Assembly (NCBI RefSeq): GCF_000380245.2
Contig: NZ_HG428741.1
Coordinates: forward strand, 3,008,787-3,072,786
DNA length: 64,000 bases
Direction of reading: 5' to 3'
Source: Bacillus massiliigorillae
Lineage (GTDB): Bacteria > Bacillota > Bacilli > Bacillales > DSM-1321
Part shown: piece after piece, positions 1 to 8,705 of the stretch
Layout: every line of letters begins with the position of its first letter
Position numbering within the stretch: the stretch's first letter is position 1
Made by a program: the position numbers and the translations under genes
The notes under the pieces: model-generated
Told to the model about the DNA's origin: nothing
The model's database searches: none
What the model saw: the letters and a program-made list of their open reading frames with translations, nothing else

Positions 1-575
1 AACACGAGTGTTTTACGTATTTTTCGTTGCAATTCAAGCATATCGTCTTGTAATTTCATTCTACTAATTGGATCAAGCGCACTAAATGGTTCATCCATTA
101 AGATAATTTCCGGGTCAGCCGCTAACGCTCTTATTACTCCAATTCTTTGTTGCTGTCCCCCTGAAAGTTCATTCGGTTTTCGATTACGATACATTTCGGG
201 ATTAAGCCCAACCATCTCTAATAATTCATCCACTCTCCGTTCCACTCGCTTACGGTCCCACTTCTTTAACTCCGGCACAACCGCAACATTCTCAGCAATC
301 GACATATGTGGAAACAATGCAATTTGTTGTAATACATAACCAATATTCCATCTTAATTCATGGATATTATATTCACTAATCGACTTTCCATTTATTGAGA
401 CCTCTCCAGCAGATATTTCAATTAAGCGATTGATCATTTTTAACATCGTTGTTTTTCCACAACCGCTCGGCCCAATAATGACAAAGAATTCTCCTTGCTC
501 TATTTCCACATCAAGATTTCGAACTGCAAATGTATCATCTTGATAACATTTAGAGACATTAGTAAATTTAATCAC
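1..575 (-). CDS. Osmoprotectant-type ABC transporter ATP-binding protein (5' part, runs off the window)
   Basis: This is the N-terminal 191 residues of an ABC ATPase that energises import of a small solute across the cytoplasmic membrane. Walker A (GPSGCGKTT) is at about residues 35-43, the Q-loop (YVLQQIALFP) at 80-89, the signature LSGGQ at 137-141 and Walker B/DEP at about 157-163. The wording around the Q-loop and DEPFSALDPI is that of the OpuBA/OpuCA family, which imports glycine betaine, carnitine or choline; that substrate is inferred from family resemblance only. The start is GTG at 575-573, preceded by an AAGGAGTG ribosome binding site. The 3' end, which should carry CBS domains if this is OpuCA, lies outside the window. 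The family is clear, the substrate is not. Confidence 0.85.
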   Translation of the reverse strand, partial: MIKFTNVSKCYQDDTFAVRNLDVEIEQGEFFVIIGPSGCGKTTMLKMINRLIEISAGEVSINGKSISEYNIHELRWNIGYVLQQIALFPHMSIAENVAVVPELKKWDRKRVERRVDELLEMVGLNPEMYRNRKPNELSGGQQQRIGVIRALAADPEIILMDEPFSALDPISRMKLQDDMLELQRKIRKTLV

Positions 576-851
576 AGCTTTCACTCCTTTATTCTTTTGA
601 TAGGCAATTACCAAACTTACATATATAATGAAAGACTTCCTGCTATTTGTCACTTAATAGACTTCGAAACAATCACAACTTCCATTCATCTCTATTAAAT
701 TCCCAAATAACCTATGCTAAAACTTGTTTCATGGAAAACTATGAAAAATGACCGAACTGTCCTATTATCATTTCATCAAAAAAAGGTTTATAGTAATAAA
801 GAAAAAACTACTTCTACATAACGTTTCATTTAACAAGGAGAAAAACAATTT

Positions 852-1643
852 ATGTTTAAAAAATTATATTCAGCTTGGATTTTAGGAGGATTACTACTGA
901 TATTAGTCGGTATTCTTATTTACTTTCTAAATAATCAACCAGAAGTTATCAAAGATGAAAGTCATAAAAAAGCAGATAAAAAAATTCTCGAAGTGAATGA
1001 TTACGGAGGAGAACATCTTCAAACTGTCGGGCAAAAAGTACACCAGAAAAATTTTAGTACATTGAAACTTGTTAAGAACATTCCTGTCAACAAAAATTAT
1101 AAAATGTCATCAATGATTATTACTATTAAGGACATACGAATAATAGAACTATCCGATATGGACGATGATACTAAGGAGTCACTTAGCGCCTATACAGGAT
1201 TAACTTTTGAAGAAGCCGCTAAACGTCATTATAAGGAAAACTTAAGCATGGAGGAAATCGGTGAAATAGCAGAATTCTCAAAAATAGAAATTGATAAGAA
1301 AATAACCTATTTCGAAATTACCTATTCGGTTCAAAATACTTCTTCCAAAGAAGTGCAATTTTTTAGTTTACAAGATTGTACCTTTAATGACGATCTTACT
1401 TATTCCGTTCCAGATAATAACTTCATCTTTTCAGATGATACTTTTATGGGAACAAAAAGCGTCAGCAGGATTGATTATAAACCAAATGAAAAGCGTGAAG
1501 GAATTATTGGATTAATAAATGATTCAGGAGATGTAATCAAACAAATAACCTCCTTTTCTTTCACAACAGATGATTTACTTGATGGTGATACACATGAATT
1601 AATCGAAAAAGCAAAAACATTTAAGTTAGACTTTTCGAAATAA
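852..1643 (+). CDS. Membrane-anchored extracytoplasmic protein of unknown function
   Basis: A 263-residue protein with a short basic N-terminus, one hydrophobic segment at about residues 8-27 and a hydrophilic remainder, so it is probably anchored by its N-terminus with the body outside the membrane. There is no lipobox cysteine. The C-terminal half alternates strands and polar loops, and the stretch ITYFEITYSVQNTS resembles the opening of the beta-sandwich in DUF4352/DUF5068-type Gram-positive surface proteins; I treat that as a hint. An AAGGAG site sits 11 bases before the ATG. It is a single gene, convergent with aroD, and ends just before a shared hairpin. Function unknown. Confidence 0.75.
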   Translation: MFKKLYSAWILGGLLLILVGILIYFLNNQPEVIKDESHKKADKKILEVNDYGGEHLQTVGQKVHQKNFSTLKLVKNIPVNKNYKMSSMIITIKDIRIIELSDMDDDTKESLSAYTGLTFEEAAKRHYKENLSMEEIGEIAEFSKIEIDKKITYFEITYSVQNTSSKEVQFFSLQDCTFNDDLTYSVPDNNFIFSDDTFMGTKSVSRIDYKPNEKREGIIGLINDSGDVIKQITSFSFTTDDLLDGDTHELIEKAKTFKLDFSK

Positions 1644-1735
1644 AGAAAAGCGCCATAAATTAACCATTTCAAGTAACCTAACCGATATTATCAATTAGAT
1701 GTAAACAAGAATAAAGCATCTTAAAAACGTAATGA

Positions 1736-1776
1736 GGCTGTCCCAAGAATGATTTTCAATCATTTTTGGGACAGCC
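1736..1776. terminator. Long hairpin between convergent genes
   Basis: GGCTGTCCCAAGAATGATT pairs almost perfectly with its complement ending in GGGACAGCC. It lies between two convergent genes and probably ends transcription from both. The GGCTGTCC/GGACAGCC pattern recurs several times in this window. Confidence 0.7.
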
Positions 1777-1785
1777 CTTTGGCTT

Positions 1786-2547
1786 TTACATACTCTTATT
1801 CAAAATCCCCAAAACAGTTCGCAATTCATCTACCGGAATTTGCCCTGGTGCGGATATTTCTTTACCAGCACCAAAGGTCATTGCTGAACCAAACACTTCA
1901 CCAGCTAAACGACTAAGAACTCCCATTCCTCCCATAGACATTGTAATAATTGGCGTATTAGCGTACTGTGTCTTCATCGTATTAGTAGCATCTAACAACG
2001 TAATGACATCCGATACCGAAGTTGGCATAACAGCAATTTTCGGAAGATCCGCTCCATATTCTTGCATTCTACATAAACGATTAAGGATTTCTTCTTTAGG
2101 AGGTGTTTTCTCGAAATCATGATTTGACATAATGACATACACACCTTGTTCCTTCGCTGTTGTAACAAGAGAGTTAATAATTGACTCACCCATATATAAC
2201 TCGACATCTACTAAATCAATTGCCTCAGAAAGAATCGCTGTCTTATTCAATTCCAAATAATACACATCACTAACTTCTTTATTGCCACCTTCTTTATGAC
2301 TTCTGAAAGTAAATAGTAATAATTGATCAGTAAATACACTTCTTAATTTAGAAAGCATATCAACAACTGATACTAAATTCTCAACTTCTTCATAGCAGTC
2401 TACACGCCACTCTACCACATCAGGAGCTAGCGATTTTACCGTTTCCGCTTCTGGTAGAAGAGCTTCTTCTGTTTTACCAACTAGTGGAACAATTACTTTA
2501 GGGCTTCCTTCTCCAATGATGACATTTTTTATAGATAATGCACTCAT
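1786..2547 (-). CDS. aroD: 3-dehydroquinate dehydratase, type I
   Basis: Converts 3-dehydroquinate to 3-dehydroshikimate, the third step of the shikimate pathway to aromatic amino acids, using a Schiff-base mechanism in the cytoplasm. The 253-residue length is normal for the type I enzyme. Key residues are visible: E46 in VVEWRVD with R48, H143 in MSNHDFEKTP, the Schiff-base lysine K170 in LPKIAVMP, and the substrate-binding SMGGMGVLSR segment near residues 203-213. It lies downstream of aroK on the same strand with about 85 bases between them, and that gap contains a terminator-like hairpin. The two genes may therefore be only partly co-transcribed. Confidence 0.95.
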   Translation of the reverse strand: MSALSIKNVIIGEGSPKVIVPLVGKTEEALLPEAETVKSLAPDVVEWRVDCYEEVENLVSVVDMLSKLRSVFTDQLLLFTFRSHKEGGNKEVSDVYYLELNKTAILSEAIDLVDVELYMGESIINSLVTTAKEQGVYVIMSNHDFEKTPPKEEILNRLCRMQEYGADLPKIAVMPTSVSDVITLLDATNTMKTQYANTPIITMSMGGMGVLSRLAGEVFGSAMTFGAGKEISAPGQIPVDELRTVLGILNKSM

Positions 2548-2576
2548 AACCCATCTCCCTTTCCGTTATTACTATA

Positions 2577-2626
2577 AAAAAAGGAAGTAAATAGTCGTAC
2601 CTTTAAAAGTACAAGCATCTACTTCC
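2577..2626 (-). terminator. Hairpin with T-run after aroK
   Basis: GGAAGTA (2583-2589) pairs with TACTTCC (2620-2626), with further imperfect pairing inside. On the minus strand it is followed by a run of T. It sits between aroK and aroD and would reduce read-through into aroD. Confidence 0.6.
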
Positions 2627-2632
2627 TCGTAA

Positions 2633-3181
2633 TTATTCATACAAATTCCAAGCTAGCTTTAACGAACTTACAATATAATCTGCAACCTCTTCAATATCTT
2701 GATGATCCGTTGTAATCTTTGAATGATGGTGAGAATAAATTTCTTGTCTTTCATTAAACAATTCTTCTATTTGCTCAATTGTTCGACCTTGCAAAACAGG
2801 ACGACTATCAATAATTAAACTAATTCGTTCTTTCCAAGACTCCCAAGAAAGATCAAGAAAAAGAACCATACATTTTTCCAAACAAACTTTTCGTATTTCC
2901 TCCTGCAGAAATGCCCCGCCACCTAAAGAAATAATTTTAAGCTTCTTATTACACATGTCTGTAATAACATTCTTTTCTTTCTCACGAAAAGCCTTTTCAC
3001 CAATCGACTTGAAGATTTCTGTAACTGGCATGCCATATTCTTTTTCAATTTCCGCATCAATATCTATAAAATCACGATAAAGTTTCTTTGCTACCAGTTC
3101 TCCAATTGTCGTTTTACCTACTCCCATGAATCCTATAAACACGATGTTTCGTTCTTTAAGAGACATTTCTTGGCTACTCAT
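2633..3181 (-). CDS. aroK: Shikimate kinase
   Basis: Phosphorylates shikimate at the 3-OH with ATP, two steps after the reaction of the adjacent AroD. The protein has 182 residues, typical of the family. The Walker A loop GFMGVGKTT is at about residues 17-25, the substrate-binding DIDAEIE segment at about 40-46, the SLGGGAF loop at about 85-91, and the lid arginine is in DSRPVLQGR. Gluconate kinase is a possible confusion, but the DID and GGGAF motifs and the aroD neighbour favour shikimate kinase. An AAGGGGACC site precedes the ATG. Confidence 0.9.
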   Translation of the reverse strand: MSSQEMSLKERNIVFIGFMGVGKTTIGELVAKKLYRDFIDIDAEIEKEYGMPVTEIFKSIGEKAFREKEKNVITDMCNKKLKIISLGGGAFLQEEIRKVCLEKCMVLFLDLSWESWKERISLIIDSRPVLQGRTIEQIEELFNERQEIYSHHHSKITTDHQDIEEVADYIVSSLKLAWNLYE

Positions 3182-3316
3182 ACCTCATGGTCCCCTTGCT
3201 ATCTATGATTATATTTTGTTTTTAAATAACGTTATCTTGTAAACATAAGTAAAATTATATACTAATTGAATTAGCTTGTAAAACTGATTTATTGGAATTA
3301 TTAGTTTATTGACAAG

Positions 3317-4315
3317 CTATTTTCTAAGCTTATATAAGCCAACAAGCGCATCACTAATTGTACTAATAATGGCCACTAACATAATCCCAAAAGTCGAATT
3401 ACTCCATAACTGATTAACAATATCATATCCTTCGCTACCTTTCGAAATTACATCAGCAGCTACTAGATCCGCTAACAAATCAGGATTCAATAAAGATAGG
3501 TTAGACAATAAAATGTATAGCACTGTCAAAGTTACCACATCACAAATAAAAGAAAAACCAACTAACTTATAAGTCCATCTTCCAGTTATAAGCTTTAAGC
3601 AACTCTTCAGAATAGAAATGCCTAGTAGAAAAATGATAAGCGGTAAATAAGCCGATATCGTTTCTTCGTTGAAAATTGAAATGATTTTAGTTGCATTATC
3701 ATGAACAAGATAAACCCCTATATATTGACTTAAAAAAACAAACAGCACAACAAAGAATACACTGAACACAATGCTAACAATCGGTTCACTTCGTTTAATT
3801 TGGTTTTTCGGTGTTGGAACAGGCTCAAGATCTGTAATCTTCCAAGCATCATCATGTAGAAAGTCTTTTGACTTTCCTACATTGAAATATTGCATACAAG
3901 CAAATACAATCGTCACCCATCCTATTCCTTGTGCTGTAATTGTAATTAATGAACCTAAATAACTGCCAATATGATAAATAATCGACTTTTGTTCCATAAT
4001 CATTTCTATCACTACACTTACAGTCATGGATATAGCTAGTGCCATCACAACAATCTTTAGAACTGTCACATAAGAGTGATATAATTCCGGACCAATTAAG
4101 AATGTTTTTGTATCACGATAACGTTCCGCTAATTGTTTCGGGCTACCTAGTTCTAATAGTACCCCTTCCACTTCTTTATCCGTAATTTTGCCACCTTGTG
4201 CACTTTCCTCCAACATATCCGCGATTAAACCTTGCAGTTCTTTTGTAATTTCTTCTTGTTGTGATTTCGGAAGTCTTTTTGTAACGGCATAAATATACCG
4301 ATTAACCATCTCCAT
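3317..4315 (-). CDS. HAAS-type membrane protein partnered with a PadR regulator
   Basis: An integral membrane protein of about 332 residues. The first ~75 residues are soluble and helical (RLPKSQQEEITKELQGLI, then ELGSPKQLAERYRD), the usual form of the HAAS domain found beside PadR regulators. Several hydrophobic segments follow at about residues 80-100, 120-140, 185-205, 225-240, 260-280 and 305-325. I place the start at the ATG at 4315 because GGGAGG lies just before it; a longer reading frame begins at 4336 without such a site. The start overlaps the end of padR by 14 bases, so the pair is translationally coupled. In this family PadR responds to an envelope or drug signal and the membrane partner is part of the response. 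The exact role is unknown. Confidence 0.8.
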   Translation of the reverse strand: MEMVNRYIYAVTKRLPKSQQEEITKELQGLIADMLEESAQGGKITDKEVEGVLLELGSPKQLAERYRDTKTFLIGPELYHSYVTVLKIVVMALAISMTVSVVIEMIMEQKSIIYHIGSYLGSLITITAQGIGWVTIVFACMQYFNVGKSKDFLHDDAWKITDLEPVPTPKNQIKRSEPIVSIVFSVFFVVLFVFLSQYIGVYLVHDNATKIISIFNEETISAYLPLIIFLLGISILKSCLKLITGRWTYKLVGFSFICDVVTLTVLYILLSNLSLLNPDLLADLVAADVISKGSEGYDIVNQLWSNSTFGIMLVAIISTISDALVGLYKLRK

Positions 4316-4664
4316 TCTTCTTACCTCCCTTATCATAAATCAAAAGGTTCATGCTATTAACCATGCCTTCCCACTCTATACATAATTGTTCATATACTTC
4401 TCTACCTAATTGACTTAATAAATAATATTTTCTTGGTCTTGCCTCGTTCGTATCCCACTCACTCTGTAACAAACCTTGCTTTTCTAATCTTCTGAGCAAA
4501 GGGTATAGCGTTCCTGGTTCTACTTGAATTCCTTTATCCCCTAACATTGTAACGAGGGAATAACCGTACTGAGGTTCCGATAGCTGACTTAGCACACCTA
4601 TTGTAATGGTTCCTCTTCGTAATTCTTGCATCAATTTATCAATGTGTTCTTTTACAGCATTCAT
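4302..4664 (-). CDS. PadR-family transcriptional regulator
   Basis: A 120-residue winged-helix repressor. The core reads GTITIGVLSQL, then YGYSLVTML, then PGTLYPLLRRLEKQGLL at about residues 18-65, followed by a wing (RPRKYYLLSQLG) and a short dimerisation helix, which is subfamily 2 length. The first gene of a two-gene unit with the HAAS membrane protein. A GGAGT site precedes the ATG. An inverted repeat about 20 bases upstream (4687-4707) is the likely autoregulatory operator. The ligand cannot be read from the sequence. Confidence 0.9.
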   Translation of the reverse strand: MNAVKEHIDKLMQELRRGTITIGVLSQLSEPQYGYSLVTMLGDKGIQVEPGTLYPLLRRLEKQGLLQSEWDTNEARPRKYYLLSQLGREVYEQLCIEWEGMVNSMNLLIYDKGGKKNGDG

Positions 4665-4686
4665 AAAATCAACTCCTACTTACAGT

Positions 4687-4707
4687 ATAGTGTACGACAC
4701 ACACTAT
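4687..4707. promoter_or_regulatory. Candidate PadR operator
   Basis: A 21-bp inverted repeat, ATAGTGT-N7-ACACTAT, lies immediately upstream of the padR start. It has the dyad form expected for PadR-type autorepression. The assignment rests on symmetry and position. Confidence 0.5.
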
Positions 4708-4764
4708 TGTAAATAGCACATCAATATAAATAGCAAAATATTATATATTGTTCAAACAAATAAA

Positions 4765-4787
4765 AAAGGAAGATGTTCTTCTTCCTT
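4765..4787 (-). terminator. Hairpin with T-run after the exosporium gene
   Basis: AGGAAGA and TCTTCCT form a short stem; on the minus strand a run of six T follows. It lies about 100 bases beyond the stop of the exosporium gene. Confidence 0.5.
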
Positions 4788-4888
4788 CCTCCATTTCTGC
4801 TTCCCATTCATTTCCTTTATATAAGGAAACAGGCAGCATTTTATTTTCTTTTAACAATTCTTGAAATAGAAACTTAACCTAATTCTTT

Positions 4889-5491
4889 TCAATCACAGTC
4901 GGTATTAAAATCTTGCTTTACAATTAAAGAGGCATTTCCATATTGTGCCGTAGCAGTTGGATCTGAAAAAGTCGCCTCATAAAACCCGATTTGAACCATA
5001 TCTCCTGCCTGCAATGGTCGCTGATATGTTCCATTTAGTGAGGTCGGAATCGTAACATTTGTTCCTCCAATTCCATATGTTATACCTGTACTATAATCAA
5101 ATACTCCATTCACGTACACGCCTATAATAATGCTACTTGTTGCTACCGGTGTAGTAAATATTTGTGCAATACCTACCGCATAGGAAATCGTATATATACC
5201 CGAACGTAAAATTTTAATTGAGTTACCAGATACATCTGGAACTGTATCACAATACTTCCCACATGTTGTAAAGTCTACTTTCTGTACAGGAAAGTTTGTC
5301 GGGAACGTCCCAGCTACAATAGGTGTCGCAGCAGATGGTGAAGCAAGATTAAACATTGCTCCTGATACTCCTCCCTCACAATAACTTTCATCTTTTATTT
5401 CACTTTCCCCACTGGATTCATATCGCTCTTTTTTAAGTTTCGATAAGCAAATGCACTCTTCACAATCGCAATAACAATTTGTAAAAGGCAT
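4889..5491 (-). CDS. Exosporium protein with BclA-C-terminal/ExsF-like jelly-roll domain
   Basis: A 200-residue protein likely to sit in the exosporium of the mature spore. The N-terminal 50 residues are rich in cysteine and charge (CYCDCEECICLSK). The remainder matches the TNF/C1q-like domain shared by ExsFA (BxpB), ExsFB and the BclA C-terminus: IKILRSGIYTISY at about residues 93-105, LQAGDMVQIGF at about 158-168, and a final strand NASLIVKQDF. It has no collagen-like GXX repeat. I start at 5491 because GGAGGAG lies directly before that ATG. It is a single gene and should be expressed in the mother cell late in sporulation. It is longer than ExsFA as I recall it (about 167 residues), so I do not assign a symbol. 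Confidence 0.75.
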   Translation of the reverse strand: MPFTNCYCDCEECICLSKLKKERYESSGESEIKDESYCEGGVSGAMFNLASPSAATPIVAGTFPTNFPVQKVDFTTCGKYCDTVPDVSGNSIKILRSGIYTISYAVGIAQIFTTPVATSSIIIGVYVNGVFDYSTGITYGIGGTNVTIPTSLNGTYQRPLQAGDMVQIGFYEATFSDPTATAQYGNASLIVKQDFNTDCD

Positions 5492-5562
5492 AGTTTCTCC
5501 TCCTTCAATCAATTCTCTATATTAAATGAAGGAACTAGGCATTTTGTTAAAAAAATCAAAAA

Positions 5563-5587
5563 GAAGCCACATAATCTACGTTGCTTC
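5563..5587 (-). terminator. Hairpin after the LacI-family gene
   Basis: GAAGC...GCTTC stem followed on the minus strand by a T-rich tract. It begins at the stop codon of the LacI-family gene. Confidence 0.45.
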
Positions 5588-5589
5588 CT

Positions 5590-6816
5590 TTATTTATTAC
5601 GCTTGCTAACCGATTCCCTTTCCACAATGGAAACAGGTAACATATATTGATTTTTAACCGGTTCACCTTTCGCTTTTCGAATAATAATTGTAACGGCTGT
5701 TTCAGCTTTCAGAAAAATATTTTGGTCAACTGTTGTCAATTCAGGATTACTATATTTACTAAATTGAATATTATCAAAGCCCATAATAGAAATATCATCA
5801 GGCACTTTGTATCCCGTCTTCATAAATCCCTTCATTAACCCAATTGCCATAATATCTGATGTACAAAACACCGCATCATATTTACGATGACCTGTTGCGA
5901 TTTTTTGAGCGATTCGAATACCTTCTTCATAGCTATAATCTACTTCTGATAAATATACATCATCAGTCTTATAGGTTAATCCATAAGATTGTAAAGCTTC
6001 CTTATAACCAGCTATCCGATGTTCAATGAAATTACCTCTATCATTTTTACAGCCAACAAAAGCTATCTCTTTATGTCCTTTTAAAATTAAATATTCAATG
6101 CTTTCAAAAGCGCCTTTCTGATCTTCGGATGTAAGAGTAACGAAATTAGGGTGAAACTCATATTCATCAACAATTACAATCGGAATATGCACTTGTTTCA
6201 AAACAGAAGATAAATCAGTAGGTAACTTCCCAAGGACGATAATTCCTAAATAGGTTGATTCAAATGATGAAATATCATAAGAATGAACTTCATTAGAATT
6301 AATAATTTGTACAGATAAATGATTCTCTTTAGCTGTATGCTCTACACTACTGATAAATTGTTGATAAAAAGGATTCATTTCTAGCAATGTATGTTTAAAA
6401 TCACGTTCCATGGCCATATAAACAGCTATAGTTGTTTTGTTTTTTTTCATCAATTGCTCTAGAAAACCACTCGGTAAATAGCCTCGTTCCACTACAGCAC
6501 TTAATAGTTTATTCTTTGTTTCCTTCGGCACTTTCCCTACTTTCGCTTGAATAAACGAATCCATAAACTCTTTATAGAAAGGCTGCCCTTCCAAAAACGA
6601 ATTATAGACTTCTTCCTGTTCTTGATGATTCATTTGTTTCGCTAAATCTCTGGCCGTAGAATTTGGAGTATATCCCAATTCCTTAATAACGTCTAATACA
6701 CGCTGTTTCGTGGCTTCTGATACTTTATCTACACCATTCAACACATATGAAACGGTAGCTTTTGACACATTTGCTTTTTGAGCAACATCCTTGATGGTGA
6801 CTTTTCGATCTTTCAA
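5590..6816 (-). CDS. LacI-family transcriptional regulator with an extra HTH-like segment
   Basis: A sugar-responsive repressor of 408 residues, about 70 longer than usual for LacI/MalR proteins. Residues 6-60 are a normal LacI helix-turn-helix plus hinge (IKDVAQKANVSKATVSYVLNG, then ELGYTPNSTARDLAKQ). The periplasmic-binding-like ligand domain starts near residue 128 (TTIAVYMAME) and ends with ISIMGFDNIQFSKYSNPELTT. Between them, residues about 70-125 look like a second, decayed copy of the DNA-binding domain: KVPKETKNKLLSAVVERGYLP lines up with KVSEATKQRVLDVIKELGYTP. The start is TTG at 6816 behind GGAGGAG. The gene lies directly downstream of the PTS gene on the same strand and probably controls it. 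Confidence 0.88.
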   Translation of the reverse strand: MKDRKVTIKDVAQKANVSKATVSYVLNGVDKVSEATKQRVLDVIKELGYTPNSTARDLAKQMNHQEQEEVYNSFLEGQPFYKEFMDSFIQAKVGKVPKETKNKLLSAVVERGYLPSGFLEQLMKKNKTTIAVYMAMERDFKHTLLEMNPFYQQFISSVEHTAKENHLSVQIINSNEVHSYDISSFESTYLGIIVLGKLPTDLSSVLKQVHIPIVIVDEYEFHPNFVTLTSEDQKGAFESIEYLILKGHKEIAFVGCKNDRGNFIEHRIAGYKEALQSYGLTYKTDDVYLSEVDYSYEEGIRIAQKIATGHRKYDAVFCTSDIMAIGLMKGFMKTGYKVPDDISIMGFDNIQFSKYSNPELTTVDQNIFLKAETAVTIIIRKAKGEPVKNQYMLPVSIVERESVSKRNK

Positions 6817-6887
6817 TTGTACTCCTCCAAAGTCAATACTACTTTCATTGTCATGTAATATCTGCTTTTTGTAAATAGAAAATGAGA

Positions 6888-6925
6888 CTGTTCAAAAAGT
6901 GGTTAAAAAACCACATTTCGAACAG
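6888..6925 (-). terminator. Hairpin between PTS gene and LacI-family gene
   Basis: CTGTTC (6888-6893) pairs with GAACAG (6920-6925), and the inner AAGTGGTT with AACCACATT. It separates the PTS gene from the downstream regulator, whose ribosome binding site begins about 60 bases further on. Confidence 0.55.
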
Positions 6926-6941
6926 CCCCATTACAAAACAA

Positions 6942-8609
6942 TTACATAATTTCTTTAATATAGTTTTTCAGCGTATCTGACTTACCGCCGAAAATTGCTT
7001 GAACTCCGCCAGAGATTTCTAATACACCCGAAGCTCCCAAACGTTTTAGTTCAGCTTTATCAACAATCTTTGCATCTTTTACTTCTACACGAAGTCGAGT
7101 GATACATGCATCAATATTTTCGATGTTTTCGCTTCCACCTAATGCTGCTAATACTTTAGGAGCGATTTCGCGAAGCTCATCATTTCCACCAGCTTTAGCA
7201 CTTGGAGCAGCTTCACCGTCTTTACCTTGGTAATCAGCTTTTGTGTAAAGTTTTGTTTCTTCATCTTCATCTTCACGACCTGGTGTTTTCAGGTTGAATT
7301 TCGTAATAACGAATTTGAAAATGAAGAAGTAAAGTGCGAAGTAAACAATACCTACACCAATTACATATAACCAATGCGTAGGTACGCCAGCTCCTGCAGG
7401 AAGTAAACCGAATAATGTGAAGTCAATAATACCACCTGAGAATGTCATACCGATAAATACATTGAAGATATCCATCAGCATAAATGATAAACCAGCTAAA
7501 ATAGCGTGAATAACATATAACCATGGAGCTACGAATAAGAATGTAAATTCAAGTGGCTCTGTAATACCTGTTAATGCTGCTGTACCTGCTGCTGAAGCTA
7601 GAAGTGATCCAACAACAACTTTTTTACTTGGCTTAGCTGTTTTGTATAACGCAAGCGCCGCACCTGCTAAACCAAACATCATGAATGGGAATTTACCAGC
7701 CATGAAACGAGTAGTTCCATTAACGATAGCATCCATTGTCTCTGGAGATGCACCAACTAAATCTTTCATTGAACCTAATTGAGCAAAGTACGCAGTGTTT
7801 GCACCATCGATAACTGTTGGCACACCATTGATAATTACCTCTGCTTGTACTAAAGAAGAGAACCAGAAAGGTGTGTAGAATACGTGATGTAAACCAAACG
7901 GAATTAATGAACGTTCAATTAATCCGTATAAGAATGTTCCTGCAGCACCTGAAGCATTAACCACATTTGCTAATGCAGCAATACCATCTTGAACAAACGG
8001 CCATAAGAAACCAAGAATTGCCCCAACGAAAGCCATTACTAACGCCGTTACGATTGGAACGAAACGAGATCCCGCAAAGAACGAGAACATTGGATTGAAG
8101 GTAATATTATAATAACGATTGTGAAGCACACTCGTTACCATACCAGTAATTATACCGCCAAATACCGACATGTTCAGAGTAAAGATACCTAGTGTCGTTG
8201 TTACGTATGTACCGTACTCTCCAACATTATCAGGTGTTACTACACCAAGTCTTGTATAACCAAGTGTTAACATTGTTGAAATTACTTGGTGCATAATTAG
8301 GAATCCAAATACAGAAGCAAGTGCCGCTGTCCCTTTGTCTTCCTTAGCCAAACCTACCGCTACACCTATAGCAAATAGGATAGGAAGGTTTCCGAAAACT
8401 ATATCCCCGACACCCTTCATAATATTTAAAATACCGTTAACAAATTCAATATTTACAAAAGAGATTAAGGGATTATAAATGGACGGTGCGTTTTCTAAAC
8501 TAGCAATCCCTAGTAAAGCACCACCAATACCTAGTAAGATACCGGCAATCGGTAAAGCAGCGATAGGTAACATAATCGCTTTACCAATACGTTGTAGATA
8601 CTTAAACAT
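6942..8609 (-). CDS. PTS glucose/maltose-family transporter subunit IICB
   Basis: Imports and phosphorylates a sugar using phosphate from HPr via a IIA protein. It has 555 residues. The IIC channel occupies about residues 1-420 with many membrane segments, an ERSLIPFGLHHVFYTPFW motif and the family signature GITEPLEFTFLF. A charged linker rich in acidic residues, Ala and Lys (about 420-460) leads to a IIB domain with the phosphorylated cysteine in IDACITRLRV. There is no IIA domain, so it must borrow one. I start at the second ATG (8609) because the first overlaps the AAAGG ribosome binding site. Three operator-like repeats lie just upstream. The specific sugar cannot be read; an alpha-glucoside or glucose is likely. 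Confidence 0.9.
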   Translation of the reverse strand: MFKYLQRIGKAIMLPIAALPIAGILLGIGGALLGIASLENAPSIYNPLISFVNIEFVNGILNIMKGVGDIVFGNLPILFAIGVAVGLAKEDKGTAALASVFGFLIMHQVISTMLTLGYTRLGVVTPDNVGEYGTYVTTTLGIFTLNMSVFGGIITGMVTSVLHNRYYNITFNPMFSFFAGSRFVPIVTALVMAFVGAILGFLWPFVQDGIAALANVVNASGAAGTFLYGLIERSLIPFGLHHVFYTPFWFSSLVQAEVIINGVPTVIDGANTAYFAQLGSMKDLVGASPETMDAIVNGTTRFMAGKFPFMMFGLAGAALALYKTAKPSKKVVVGSLLASAAGTAALTGITEPLEFTFLFVAPWLYVIHAILAGLSFMLMDIFNVFIGMTFSGGIIDFTLFGLLPAGAGVPTHWLYVIGVGIVYFALYFFIFKFVITKFNLKTPGREDEDEETKLYTKADYQGKDGEAAPSAKAGGNDELREIAPKVLAALGGSENIENIDACITRLRVEVKDAKIVDKAELKRLGASGVLEISGGVQAIFGGKSDTLKNYIKEIM

Positions 8610-8638
8610 ATATAAGTTCATCCTTTCAAACCAATTTA

Positions 8639-8675
8639 GTTAACTGTTAACTAACATTTTAGTTAAACGGTTAAC
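8639..8675. promoter_or_regulatory. Two LacI-type operator-like repeats at the PTS promoter
   Basis: GTTAACTGTTAAC (8639-8651) and GTTAAACGGTTAAC (8662-8675) are near-palindromes of the LacI-family type. They sit 20-55 bases ahead of the PTS start codon and are the obvious targets of the LacI-family regulator encoded downstream. Confidence 0.6.
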
Positions 8676-8705
8676 CTAACGGATATTAATATACCACAAT
8701 AACTT

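Noticed and set aside
495..698. A 67-codon plus-strand frame opposite the ABC ATPase start.
   Set aside because: It overlaps the 5' end of a clear gene on the other strand, and has no ribosome binding site or recognisable protein features.
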